64,000 nucleotides of DNA from contig DATFVC010000020.1 of the NCBI GenBank assembly GCA_035260485.1, forward strand, positions 1 through 64,000, given 5' to 3'. The notes under the pieces were generated by a model, which saw only the letters and a program-made list of their open reading frames with translations, ran no database searches and was not told where the DNA came from. Shown here in pieces: positions 16,229 through 23,781 of this stretch (position 1 is the stretch's first letter; every line of letters begins with the position of its first letter). The translations under genes and the position numbers were made by a program. The DNA comes from VRUE01 sp035260485. GTDB taxonomy: Bacteria > Actinomycetota > Thermoleophilia > Solirubrobacterales > 70-9.

Positions 16229-16477
16229 ATGATCTACGAGCTGATGGGCTTTGCGCACGCTGCGATCGAGCGGCGGGTGCGAGCGATCCAGACCCTGATC
16301 GGGGGTGAGCGGGGGCAGGGCACGGTCGAGTACGTGGGCTTGATCCTGCTCGTCTCGTTGCTGATGGTCGGGATGGTCGCTGCGATGAAGGGATTCAACG
16401 GCAAACAGGGCACCGAGCTCGCCGGAGTGATCGTCGACAAGATCAAGGAGGCGGTCGACAAGGTGGCGTTCAAATGA
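16229..16477 (+). CDS. Flp/Tad-type class IVb pilin-like protein
   Basis: 82 aa from ATG 16229, which has a strong AAAGGAGG 5 bases upstream; the frame extends to 16181 without support. A 30-residue leader ends in RG, followed by QGTVEYVGLILLVSLLMVGM: cleavage after Gly would leave Glu at +5 and Tyr at +6, the Flp pilin signature, and then a hydrophobic helix. It would need a TadV-like prepilin peptidase and Tad secretion genes, none of which are in the window, so it is an orphan locus here. Confidence 0.8.
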   Translation: MIYELMGFAHAAIERRVRAIQTLIGGERGQGTVEYVGLILLVSLLMVGMVAAMKGFNGKQGTELAGVIVDKIKEAVDKVAFK

Positions 16478-16589
16478 GGGTGGAGGAGGGGCGGCTTGCG
16501 ATGCGGGCCGCCCCGCTCGCGGCGCCGGCAACGCCTCTGATGACCGGGTCGCACGCGCTCGGCGCCGCGATGACGACCGACGTGGCACT

Positions 16590-16607
16590 TATGCTGTATT
16601 CCAGCAT
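16590..16607 (+). promoter_or_regulatory. vapB -10 and overlapping inverted repeat
   Basis: TATGCT (16590-16595) is a -10-like hexamer 10 bases before the vapB ATG. It overlaps the perfect inverted repeat ATGCTG-TATTC-CAGCAT (16591-16607), which reaches into the start codon. This arrangement fits autoregulation of a toxin-antitoxin promoter by VapB or VapBC (inferred). Confidence 0.5.
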
Positions 16608-16842
16608 GAAGCATCGAACCCAGCTATATCTGGACGAGGGCCAGTACCGCTGGCTCCGTCAACGGGCCGGCAAGTCGGGCAGCATCGCCGCCGCCGTGCG
16701 CGAGTTGATCGACGCCGAGCGCGCTCGGCTTGCCGATCCAGCTGCCGATCCGCTGCTCCGTTTCCTCGTCGACGAGTCGCCCGGCCGCGGCAGCGAAGAG
16801 ACGAGCGTGACGACGCTGGACCGCGACCTCTACGGCTCATGA
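16606..16842 (+). CDS. vapB: VapB-like antitoxin
   Basis: 78 aa from ATG 16606. The N-terminal strand KHRTQLYLDEGQYRWLRQRA followed by helix SGSIAAAVRELIDAERARL is a ribbon-helix-helix DNA-binding pattern. The C-terminal acidic part (PLLRFLVDESPGRGSEETSV) would wrap the toxin. Longer in-frame starts back to 16474 add unrelated sequence. It overlaps vapC as ATGA (16839-16842), the standard coupling for these modules. It should neutralise the PIN RNase next door. Confidence 0.8.
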   Translation: MKHRTQLYLDEGQYRWLRQRAGKSGSIAAAVRELIDAERARLADPAADPLLRFLVDESPGRGSEETSVTTLDRDLYGS

Positions 16843-17252
16843 GGTCGGTCTTCGTCGACACCAGCGCCTTCGTCGCGCTGCGCAACGAATCCGAGGCTGA
16901 GCACGAGCGAGCGCGGACGGCGCTGTCGGGCCTGATCGACGCCGGCGCGACCCTGTTCACCTCGAATTATGTCTTTGCCGAGACTTACACCGCGTTGCTG
17001 GTGAGGGTGGGGCGGGAGGAGGCGATCGAGTGGGGCCGCCGCTTCCGGGCAGGCGAGGCAATCGAGCTGGTGCGGCTGGAGCCTGACGTGGAGGACGAGG
17101 CCTGGGAGATCCTCGAGCGCCACCGCGACAAGAGCTGGAGCTACGTCGACGCGACCTCGTTTGCCCTGATCGAGCGTGACGGGGGCGGCGAGGCGTTTGC
17201 ATTCGACGCCCACTTCTCCCAACGGGGCCTGCGCGTGATGCCGGAGAAGTGA
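16839..17252 (+). CDS. vapC: VapC-like PIN-domain ribonuclease toxin
   Basis: 137 aa PIN domain with the acidic metal-binding residues in place: Asp7 in VFVDTSAFVAL, Glu48 in YVFAETYTALL, Asp104 in SYVDATSFALI and Asp123 in AFDAHFSQRG. The toxin should be an Mg-dependent RNase; RNA targets (tRNA or rRNA in known VapCs) are not predictable. The ATGA overlap with vapB and intact catalytic residues suggest a working module, unlike the PIN relic at 3115-3341. Confidence 0.9.
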   Translation: MRSVFVDTSAFVALRNESEAEHERARTALSGLIDAGATLFTSNYVFAETYTALLVRVGREEAIEWGRRFRAGEAIELVRLEPDVEDEAWEILERHRDKSWSYVDATSFALIERDGGGEAFAFDAHFSQRGLRVMPEK

Positions 17253-17302
17253 GAGGCCAACCACCGCGCCCCGCTGGTCACCTGCATGACAGACTCGCGT
17301 TT

Positions 17303-18025
17303 ATGCCTGCCTCGCGTAGCTACGACCGCGCCCCGGCCGACATCCGGCCGGTGGACATCGACCCCGGCTTCGTCGCCAGCGCCGATGGCTCGGCGCTGAT
17401 CTCGATCGGCAAAACGCGGGTGATCTGCACCGCTTCGGTCAACGAGACGGTGCCGAAGTGGATGGGGGGGCGGGGCAAAGGCTGGGTCACCGCCGAGTAC
17501 TCGATGCTGCCCGCCTCTACCGGCGACCGCAAGGCGCGTGACATCTCGCGCGGCAAGCAGGACGGCCGCGGGGTCGAGATCCAGCGGCTGATAGGGCGCT
17601 CGCTGCGGGTCGTTGTCGACTTCAAGGCGCTGGGGGAACGCAGCATCTACGTCGACTGCGACGTGCTCGAAGCCGATGGCGGTACTCGCTGCGCGGCGAT
17701 CACCGGCGGCTACGTGGCGCTGCGGCTGGCCATGCAGAAGCTGCTCGATGCGAAGAAGATCGAGACCATGCCGCTCACTGGGTCGGTGGCGGCGGTCAGC
17801 GTCGGTATGGTCGACGGGCGGGCGCTCTGCGATCTCGACTATGGCGAGGACTCGCGCGCCGAGGTCGACGCCAATGTGGTGATGACCGGCGACGGCGGCC
17901 TGGTAGAGGTGCAGGCGACGGCGGAGCGGACGCCGCTCTCGCGCGCCTCGCTCGACGAGCTGCTGGGCCTCGCCGAGATGGGCATCTCGCGGCTGCGCCA
18001 AGTGCAGGAGCGGGTAGCCGGGTAG
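17303..18025 (+). CDS. rph: Ribonuclease PH
   Basis: 240 aa from ATG 17303 (MPASRSYDRAPADIRPVDID); the frame extends to 17249 without support. Family hallmarks are GKTRVICTASV, PKWMGGRGKGWVTAEYSML, the ERSIYVDCDVLEADGGTRCA block, ITGGYVAL and an acidic site in ALCDLDYGEDS. It performs phosphorolytic trimming of tRNA 3' ends. The rdgB gene follows after 5 bases, a common pairing in bacteria, and the CDF transporter continues the same run. Confidence 0.94.
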   Translation: MPASRSYDRAPADIRPVDIDPGFVASADGSALISIGKTRVICTASVNETVPKWMGGRGKGWVTAEYSMLPASTGDRKARDISRGKQDGRGVEIQRLIGRSLRVVVDFKALGERSIYVDCDVLEADGGTRCAAITGGYVALRLAMQKLLDAKKIETMPLTGSVAAVSVGMVDGRALCDLDYGEDSRAEVDANVVMTGDGGLVEVQATAERTPLSRASLDELLGLAEMGISRLRQVQERVAG

Positions 18026-18030
18026 CCGGA

Positions 18031-18630
18031 TTGATCTTCGCCACGGGCAATAGGCACAAGCTGGGCGAGATGCGCGAACTGCTGCCCGGGGTTGAGTTGG
18101 AGCCGCTGCCGGAGGGAGTCGAGCTCCCGCCCGAGGACGGCGAGAGCTTTGCCGCGATCGCCCTCGACAAGGCGCGCGCCGCGCACGAGGCGACCGGTGA
18201 GGCGGCGATCGCCGATGACTCTGGGATCGGCGCTGTCGCGCTCGGTGGCCGGCCGGGCATTCACTCGGCCCGCTACGGCGGCGAGGGGGCGAGCGACGGG
18301 GAGAACCTGGAAAAGCTGCTGCACGAGGTTGCCGTGGCGGGAAGCGAGCGGGGCGCCTATTACGTCTGCGCTCTGGCGCTGGTCGAAGCGGACGGCTCCG
18401 AGCACGTCTTTGAGGTCCGCTGCGAGGGGCGCCTGATCGAGCAGCCGCGTGGCGAGGGAGGATTCGGCTACGACCCCGCGTTCGTCCCCGACGCGACGGG
18501 GCCTGATGACCCCCGTACGTATTCGGAGATCAGCCAGGCCGAGAAGAACGAGATCAGCCATCGCGGCCGCGCCGCACGGCTGCTGGCCCGGCGCCTGAGC
18601 GCCGGCGGGGCGACGCCGGCGGGCCGATGA
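18031..18630 (+). CDS. rdgB: RdgB/HAM1 non-canonical purine NTP pyrophosphatase
   Basis: 199 aa with a TTG start (IFATGNRHKLGEMRELL). Conserved blocks are ATGNxxK, ALDKARAAHEATGEAAIADD with the catalytic SDDSGI-type region (IADDSGIGAVAL), GRPGIHSARYGG, GEGGFGYDPAFVPD and the final SHRGRAAR. It hydrolyses dITP and XTP to monophosphates and so cleans the nucleotide pool. It starts 5 bases after rph and overlaps the CDF gene by ATGA. Confidence 0.94.
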   Translation: MIFATGNRHKLGEMRELLPGVELEPLPEGVELPPEDGESFAAIALDKARAAHEATGEAAIADDSGIGAVALGGRPGIHSARYGGEGASDGENLEKLLHEVAVAGSERGAYYVCALALVEADGSEHVFEVRCEGRLIEQPRGEGGFGYDPAFVPDATGPDDPRTYSEISQAEKNEISHRGRAARLLARRLSAGGATPAGR

Positions 18631-19538
18631 TTCACACCAAGAGTGGGGCTGCGGGACTCTCGATCGCCTCCAATTCGATCCTGATCGCGATCAAGCTCGC
18701 CGCGGGGGCGATCACCGGCTCGATCGCGATCGTCACCGAGGCGGTCCACTCGCTGATCGACCTGGTCGCCTCGGTCGTCGCCTTCGTCTCGGTCCGCAAA
18801 GCCGACGAGCCGGCCGACGCGGACCATCCCTACGGACACGAGAAGGTGGAGAACCTGGCGGCGACGATCGAGGGGATGCTGATCCTGGTCGGCGCGGGGG
18901 TCATCGTCTTCGAGGCGACCCACCGGCTGGCGGTCGGCTCCGAAGTCGAGAGGCTCGGTGTCGGGATCGCGGTGATGGGCCTCTCGGTCCTCGCCAACCT
19001 GCTTGTCTCGACGGTCCTTTCGCGCCAGGCGAGGGAGCACGACTCGGCGGCGCTGGAGGGCGACGCCGCCCACCTCCGCACCGATGCGCTCACTTCGGCG
19101 GGGGTTCTCGCCGGCCTCGCGATCGTCCAGGTCACCGGCATCGTCGCCTTCGACTCGATCACCGCGCTCCTCGTCGCTGCCGCGATTGTCATCGCGGGGC
19201 TGCGGATCATCCGCCGCTCATCCGGAGCTCTGGTCGATGAAGCGCTGCCGGACGCGGAAATGGACCGGATTGAGGCGGCGATTGCCGCCTCCCGCACCCC
19301 CGAGGTAGCCGGCTACCACAGGCTGCGTGCCCGCCGCGCCGGCAGTCGCCGCTACATCGACTTCCACGTCCAGTACCGCTCGGGAACCAGCCTCGAGCGC
19401 GCCCACGAGCTCGCCCACCAGATGCGCGGGGAGATCGAGGCCAGCCTGCGCCGCGCTGAGGTTCTGATCCACGTCGAGCCAGAGACCTCCCTGCGCGACC
19501 CGCGCCAAGAGCGCTCCGGTCCCTTTCGTGCCGGTTAG
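18627..19538 (+). CDS. Cation diffusion facilitator (CDF) metal exporter
   Basis: 303 aa with about six membrane segments. Metal-site motifs are HSLID (in TEAVHSLIDLVAS) and HLRTD (in DAAHLRTDALTS), the two HxxxD sites of CDF proteins, plus a His-containing loop DHPYGHEKVENLAATIEGM. The cytosolic C-terminal domain (about 210-290) has the ferredoxin-like dimer fold with DFHVQY and HELAHQM. Zn2+ or Fe2+/Mn2+ export by proton antiport is likely, but the metal is not decided. It is coupled to rdgB by ATGA. Confidence 0.9.
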   Translation: MIHTKSGAAGLSIASNSILIAIKLAAGAITGSIAIVTEAVHSLIDLVASVVAFVSVRKADEPADADHPYGHEKVENLAATIEGMLILVGAGVIVFEATHRLAVGSEVERLGVGIAVMGLSVLANLLVSTVLSRQAREHDSAALEGDAAHLRTDALTSAGVLAGLAIVQVTGIVAFDSITALLVAAAIVIAGLRIIRRSSGALVDEALPDAEMDRIEAAIAASRTPEVAGYHRLRARRAGSRRYIDFHVQYRSGTSLERAHELAHQMRGEIEASLRRAEVLIHVEPETSLRDPRQERSGPFRAG

Positions 19539-19544
19539 GCCGGT

Positions 19545-19694
19545 TTAGGGATTTGGCAGCAGATTCACCGCGGCGGCGAGGCCGACGGCGATCACGGTGA
19601 CCGTGTAGCCGGTGTAGCCGCTGATCGCGAAGAGGATGGCGGCGATCGCGCAGACGGCGACGACGGTTATCCAGGAGGCTCGGGCCAAAGACAC
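19545..19694 (-). CDS. Small two-helix membrane protein
   Basis: 49 aa from GTG 19694: SLARASWITVVAVCAIAAIL, then FAISGYTGYTVTVIAVGLAA and a short tail VNLLPNP. Two hydrophobic helices are separated by a Gly-Tyr turn. There is no Shine-Dalgarno. It ends 6 bases from the convergent CDF gene and its start lies 21 bases from the divergent roadblock gene. The function is unknown; it could be a chance frame, but its composition and position support a real small protein. Confidence 0.45.
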   Translation of the reverse strand: MSLARASWITVVAVCAIAAILFAISGYTGYTVTVIAVGLAAAVNLLPNP

Positions 19695-19715
19695 GGGGCC
19701 GGTATTTTCACCCAG

Positions 19716-20153
19716 ATGCCAGACGCACAAGCGAGCGGGACGGTTTCCGGCGATGCCGCCGCGTGCGCGCTCGCCTATCTGACCGAGATGTCTCCCGACC
19801 TGCGCGCCGCCGCGATCGTCGGCCCCGGCGGCGCCGTGCTGGCGGCCAGCGCCCAGCCTGATCGCTGGGGGGAGGATGTCGCGACGCTTTTCGACGTCGC
19901 CGACCGGGCCGGCGACGGGGCGGTCGAACAGGTCCACATCGGCACCGAGCAGGGCGAGGTTTTCGCACTGCGCCACGCCGGGCTGACCGCGGTGGCGGTG
20001 ACCGAGCGCTTCGCGCTGGCCTCGCTGACTTTCTTCGACATGCGCTCGCTGCTGCGGGATCTCGCGGCGGGAACGCCGCTTCCGACTTTCACCCCACAGG
20101 AGGGTGGAAAAAGTCGGAAGCGCCGCTCGGAAGGGACCGGCGATGCCACCTAA
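19716..20153 (+). CDS. Roadblock/LC7-like protein
   Basis: 145 aa. The core (about 20-115), with LTEMSPDLRAAAIVGPGGAV, LAASAQPDRWGEDVATLFDV and HIGTEQGEVFALRHAGLTAV, has the alternating strand pattern of roadblock/longin-type dimer domains that scaffold or regulate small GTPases. The C-terminus is basic and disordered. No MglA-like GTPase is nearby. It overlaps the next small gene, which in turn overlaps tldD, so the three form one translational unit. The assignment is from pattern and moderately sure. Confidence 0.65.
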   Translation: MPDAQASGTVSGDAAACALAYLTEMSPDLRAAAIVGPGGAVLAASAQPDRWGEDVATLFDVADRAGDGAVEQVHIGTEQGEVFALRHAGLTAVAVTERFALASLTFFDMRSLLRDLAAGTPLPTFTPQEGGKSRKRRSEGTGDAT

Positions 20154-20367
20154 GCCGCACCGGGTGCTGCTCGACCGTGTCTCCGGTTACGCCGACGAGG
20201 CGGCCGCCTACATGCGCCGCCGCCGCGCATCGCGCCGGCCCTTCGCCCGTCTCTACTACTCGGGCGGCCGGGCCGAGGACCACGCAGAAGACTCGACGGC
20301 CGGAAGCGAGCTGTTCGTCGCTGCCGGCAGATTGATCGAGGTTGCCGGGAAGCGGCCGAAGCCGTGA
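20143..20367 (+). CDS. Small basic hypothetical protein coupled to tldD
   Basis: 74 aa from ATG 20143, overlapping the roadblock gene stop (20151-20153) and joined to tldD by GTGA. The middle is strongly basic (AYMRRRRASRRPFARLYYSG) and the tail is helical. It has no signal peptide, cysteine or known domain. Because TldD/TldE process peptides, a short coupled protein here could be a partner or a substrate, but nothing in the sequence proves it. Confidence 0.6.
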   Translation: MPPKPHRVLLDRVSGYADEAAAYMRRRRASRRPFARLYYSGGRAEDHAEDSTAGSELFVAAGRLIEVAGKRPKP

Positions 20368-21761
20368 GCCAGGGAGGACAGGAGCTGCTCGACCCGGCGG
20401 TTGCCGAGATCGTTCTCGCCCGCGCTCTCTCCCACGGCGGCGAGTTCGCCGAGGTGTTCGCAGAACGGCGCGCGGGCTTGACCCTGGCGATCGACGAGTC
20501 GCGGATCGAGTCGGTCCAGTCCGGCGCCGAAGAGGGGGCTGGCGTGCGGGTTCTGAGCGGCGCCACGACCTACTTCGCCCATGTCGACGGTCTCGACCCC
20601 GCCGACCTCGAGCGGGCAGCCGACGAGGCGGCGTCGGCCCTGCGGGGTGACCGCGCCGTGCCGCAGCCGCTGAGCGCTGAGGAGACGAGCCCGCAGCCGA
20701 TCGAGCGCCCGCCCGAGGAAGTTCCCGCCGCGCGCAAGGCGGAGCTGCTGCGCGAGCTCGACGAGCGGGCCCGCTCGGCCGGCGGCGAGATCGAGCAGGC
20801 GACGGCCTCATACGGCGAGGCCAGGCGCGAGGTGGCCGTGGCCAACTCAGACGGTCTCTTCAGCGGCGACGACCGCACCCGGGTGCGGATCGGCGCCCAG
20901 GCCGTCGCCCGCCGCGGCGATCGGGTCGAGACCGGCGCCGAGACGCTCGGCGGCCACCGTGGCTTCGAGCTCTTCGACGACGACCCGGCTGCGATTGCGG
21001 CGACCGCCGCCCGCAAGGCTCTTACCCTGCTCGATGCCGGCCCGGCGCCGACCGGCTCGATGCCGGTCGTGGTCGGCGGTGGTTTCGGTGGCGTCCTCTT
21101 CCACGAGATGACCGGGCACGGGCTCGAGGCCGACCACGTCCAAAAGGGCGCCAGCGTCTACTCCGACAAGCTCGGCGAGATGGTGGCCCAGCCGTTGCTG
21201 ACCGCGTACGACGACGGCGGAATGCCGGGGGAGTGGGGCAGCGACGCGATCGATGACGAGGGGACGCCGACCCAGAAGACGCGGGTAATAGAGGACGGCC
21301 GCCTGGTCGGCTTCCTCTATGACCGGCAGAGCGCCGATCGCGACGGCGTCGCCTCGACCGGCAACGGCCGCCGCGAGAGCTTCCGCCAGCTGCCGATCCC
21401 GCGCATGACCAACACCTACATCGCCCCCGGTGAGGCAGAGCCCGAGGCGATCATCGGCGAGGTCGAGAAGGGCTTCTACGCCGCCTCCTTCGCCGGCGGC
21501 CAGGTCGACCCAGCGACCGGCGATTTCGTCTTCGGCGTCAACGAGGGCTATCTGATCGAGGGCGGCAGGGTGACGCGGCCATGCCGGGGAGCGACGCTGG
21601 TCGGCAACTGCCTCCAGGCCCTGGCGGCGATCGACGCCGTCGGCAACGACTTCTGGATGAAAACCGGGATGTGCGGCAAGGGGGGTCAGAAAGTGCCGGT
21701 CGGGACCGGCCAGGGCCACGTCCGGATCGCCGCGATGACGGTGGGGGGGACGGAGGCGTGA
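20364..21761 (+). CDS. tldD: TldD metalloprotease subunit
   Basis: 465 aa from GTG 20364 (GTGA overlap with the previous gene). The zinc-binding helix FHEMTGHGLEAD carries HExxxH. Other family blocks are ARREVAVANSDGLFSGDDRT, MPVVVGGGFGGVLFHEMTGH and the C-terminal PVGTGQGHVRIAAMTVGG. TldD forms the catalytic half of a heterodimer with TldE/PmbA (next gene) that degrades unfolded peptides and matures some modified peptides. It overlaps tldE by GTGA. Confidence 0.93.
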   Translation: MSQGGQELLDPAVAEIVLARALSHGGEFAEVFAERRAGLTLAIDESRIESVQSGAEEGAGVRVLSGATTYFAHVDGLDPADLERAADEAASALRGDRAVPQPLSAEETSPQPIERPPEEVPAARKAELLRELDERARSAGGEIEQATASYGEARREVAVANSDGLFSGDDRTRVRIGAQAVARRGDRVETGAETLGGHRGFELFDDDPAAIAATAARKALTLLDAGPAPTGSMPVVVGGGFGGVLFHEMTGHGLEADHVQKGASVYSDKLGEMVAQPLLTAYDDGGMPGEWGSDAIDDEGTPTQKTRVIEDGRLVGFLYDRQSADRDGVASTGNGRRESFRQLPIPRMTNTYIAPGEAEPEAIIGEVEKGFYAASFAGGQVDPATGDFVFGVNEGYLIEGGRVTRPCRGATLVGNCLQALAAIDAVGNDFWMKTGMCGKGGQKVPVGTGQGHVRIAAMTVGGTEA

Positions 21762-23113
21762 GCGCTCTCGCCGAGCAGGCCACAGGCGCGGTCGAGCAGG
21801 CCGTCGCGGCAGGCGCCGGGGACGCCGAGGCCTACGCAAGCGAAGCGGAGAACCGCGAGGTCCGTGTCCACGGCGGCGAGGTCGAGAGCCTGGCGGCGGC
21901 GACCCAGCGCGGCCTCGGTCTGCGCGTCTGGATTGACGGACGGGTCGGCTACGGCTTTGGTACCGACCTCTCCTCGCGGGGGGTTGAGACGATTGCCGCG
22001 CGCGCCGTCGAAGCCGCTCGGGTCGCTGATGAGGACGAGTTCGCAGGGCCTCCCGACGCCGAGGGTGAGCGACCGGCCGTTGCGGGTCTAAGCGATCCCT
22101 CGCGCGGCGAGTGGCCGCCGGCCCAGATTGCCGATCTGGCGCTGGCTGTGGAGCAGACCGCGCTGGAGTCCGACTCGAGGATCGCCGCGGTCGAGCAGGC
22201 GGTCTACTTCGACAGCGCCGAGCGGGTCGCGATCGTCTCTTCCTCCGCGGTCGGAGGCGAGTATGAGGCGACGAGCTGCTACGCCTACCTGCAGGCTCTG
22301 GCCGAGGGCGAGAACGGCCGCGAGACCGGGCTCGGCTTCGATCTCGCTCGCAGTCCGGCCGGACTCGACCCGGTGGCGATCGGGCGCGAGGGCGCTGAGC
22401 GTGCCACCGAGATGATCGGCTCGATCAAGCCGGCCTCCCGCAGCTGCCCGGTGGTCCTCGATCCGACCGTCGCCGCCAGCTTTGTCGGCCTGCTCGGCAA
22501 AGCCGTCGGCGCCGACGCGGTGCAGCGGGGCCGCTCTCCGCTGGCCGAGCGGCTCGGCGAGGAGGTAGCAGCCGAGGCCTTCGTCTTGCATGACGACGGC
22601 CTTGACCCAGATGGCTTCGCGGCGGCGCCGATCGACGCGGAGGGAACGCCGCGCCGGCGCACGACGCTGATCGAAGCCGGCCGGCTTCGGACCTTCCTCC
22701 ACGATTCCTACACCGCCCGGCGCGGCGCCGCTGTCTCAACCGGCAACGCGGGGCGCTCCGGATACCGCTCGCCGCCCGGCGTCGCGGCCTCGAACCTAAT
22801 CGTCAGTCCGGGGGCCGCCAGCCTCGAGCAGTTGCTGCGCGAGGCGGGTGACGGCGTCTACATCAACGACGTCGCCGGCCTTCATTCGGGCGTCAATCCG
22901 GTCACCGGCGTCTTCTCCGTGGGCGCCTCCGGGCGGGCGATCAGGGGTGGCGAGCGGGCCGAGCCGCTGCGCGAGTTCACCATTGCCAGCGACCTCGTCT
23001 CGATGCTGCGGGCGGTGCGGGCGGCTGGATCGGAGCCTCGTTGGGTGCCCTTTGGCGGCTCGGTCAGCGCCCCGCCGCTGCTGATCGGCGAGATGACGGT
23101 TAGCGGCTCCTGA
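21758..23113 (+). CDS. pmbA: TldE/PmbA subunit
   Basis: 451 aa from GTG 21758 (GTGA with tldD); the longer frame back to 21581 lies inside tldD. It shares the U62/TldD fold (DAEAYASEAENREVRVHGGE, RGLGLRVWIDGRVGYGFGTD, ASFVGLLGKAVGADAVQRGR) but has no HExxxH, as expected for the non-catalytic partner. The C-terminal GVNPVTGVFSVGASGRAIRG is typical. It should form the heterodimer with the upstream TldD. Confidence 0.92.
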   Translation: MSALAEQATGAVEQAVAAGAGDAEAYASEAENREVRVHGGEVESLAAATQRGLGLRVWIDGRVGYGFGTDLSSRGVETIAARAVEAARVADEDEFAGPPDAEGERPAVAGLSDPSRGEWPPAQIADLALAVEQTALESDSRIAAVEQAVYFDSAERVAIVSSSAVGGEYEATSCYAYLQALAEGENGRETGLGFDLARSPAGLDPVAIGREGAERATEMIGSIKPASRSCPVVLDPTVAASFVGLLGKAVGADAVQRGRSPLAERLGEEVAAEAFVLHDDGLDPDGFAAAPIDAEGTPRRRTTLIEAGRLRTFLHDSYTARRGAAVSTGNAGRSGYRSPPGVAASNLIVSPGAASLEQLLREAGDGVYINDVAGLHSGVNPVTGVFSVGASGRAIRGGERAEPLREFTIASDLVSMLRAVRAAGSEPRWVPFGGSVSAPPLLIGEMTVSGS

Positions 23114-23188
23114 GCGCCAGGTGCGCCATTACGCCGAGTGCGCTGTTAGATTGCCGCCCGACCTCAACGACGACGGAGGAGCATCGAC

Positions 23189-23467
23189 GTGACCAAGGCT
23201 GAGTTTTTGGACCAACTGGCAGCTGACGAGCGTGTGGGCAGCAAGAAAGCCGCGAGCGACGCGCTCGACGCGGTGCTCGACACGATCACCAACACCCTGA
23301 GCGGCGGAGGTGAGGTCAGCTTCACTGGTTTCGGCAAATTCCACGTGGCCGAGCGCGGCCCGCGCCAGGGCGTCAACCCGCGCACCGGCGAGCGGATCAC
23401 GATCCCGGGCGGCAAAGTCCCCCGCTTCTCCGCCGGCTCGGCGCTGAAGGCCAAGGTCAAGGGCTGA
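23189..23467 (+). CDS. HU-family histone-like DNA-binding protein
   Basis: 92 aa starting GTG 23189 with GGAGG upstream (MTKAEFLDQLAADERVGSKK). The family signature is GFGKFHVAERGPRQGVNPRT, followed by GERITIPGGKVPRFSAGSALKAKV. It should form dimers and bend or compact DNA. TAGATT at 23147-23152 may be the -10, giving a leader of about 30 bases. No basic C-terminal tail of the mycobacterial type is present. Confidence 0.93.
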   Translation: MTKAEFLDQLAADERVGSKKAASDALDAVLDTITNTLSGGGEVSFTGFGKFHVAERGPRQGVNPRTGERITIPGGKVPRFSAGSALKAKVKG

Positions 23468-23781
23468 GCTCCAGAGCACCCGCCAGATTTCTCGCCGCCG
23501 CCGCCGTTCTCTGCGGCTTCGCCGTCGTGATCGTCGTGATCGCGACGGCGCTCGGCGGCGGTGATGGCGGCGGCGGTTCCGGCAATGGCTCGAACCGCGC
23601 CGGGCATGTGAAGCAGGGTCATGCCAAGGTCCATACCCCGAAGTCCTATGAAGTGCAGAGCGGCGACACGCTCACCTCGATCGCCCACGAAGTCGGCGTT
23701 CCGGTCGCCACCATCCTGCGGCTCAATCCCGGGGTCGATCCACAGATCCTGATCTCGGGCGAAAAGCTGAAGCTGCGGTGA
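23464..23781 (+). CDS. Membrane-anchored LysM protein with an apparent CTG start
   Basis: The only canonical start (GTG 23527) falls in the middle of the membrane helix. Reading back, the frame gives SSRAPARFLAAAAVLCGFAV then VIVVIATALGGG, a proper positively flanked N-terminal anchor, beginning at CTG 23464, which overlaps the HU stop as CTGA. From there the protein is 105 aa: anchor, Gly/Asn/His linker, and one LysM domain (SYEVQSGDTLTSIAHEVGVP, VATILRLNPGV, LISGEKLKLR). It should bind peptidoglycan outside the membrane. It overlaps the carboxypeptidase gene by GTGA. Confidence 0.75.
   Translation: MSSRAPARFLAAAAVLCGFAVVIVVIATALGGGDGGGGSGNGSNRAGHVKQGHAKVHTPKSYEVQSGDTLTSIAHEVGVPVATILRLNPGVDPQILISGEKLKLR

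Noticed and set aside
21581..21757. Longer start for TldE
   Set aside because: The extra residues lie inside tldD and are Arg/Gly/Asp-rich; GTG 21758 overlaps the tldD stop in the standard way.
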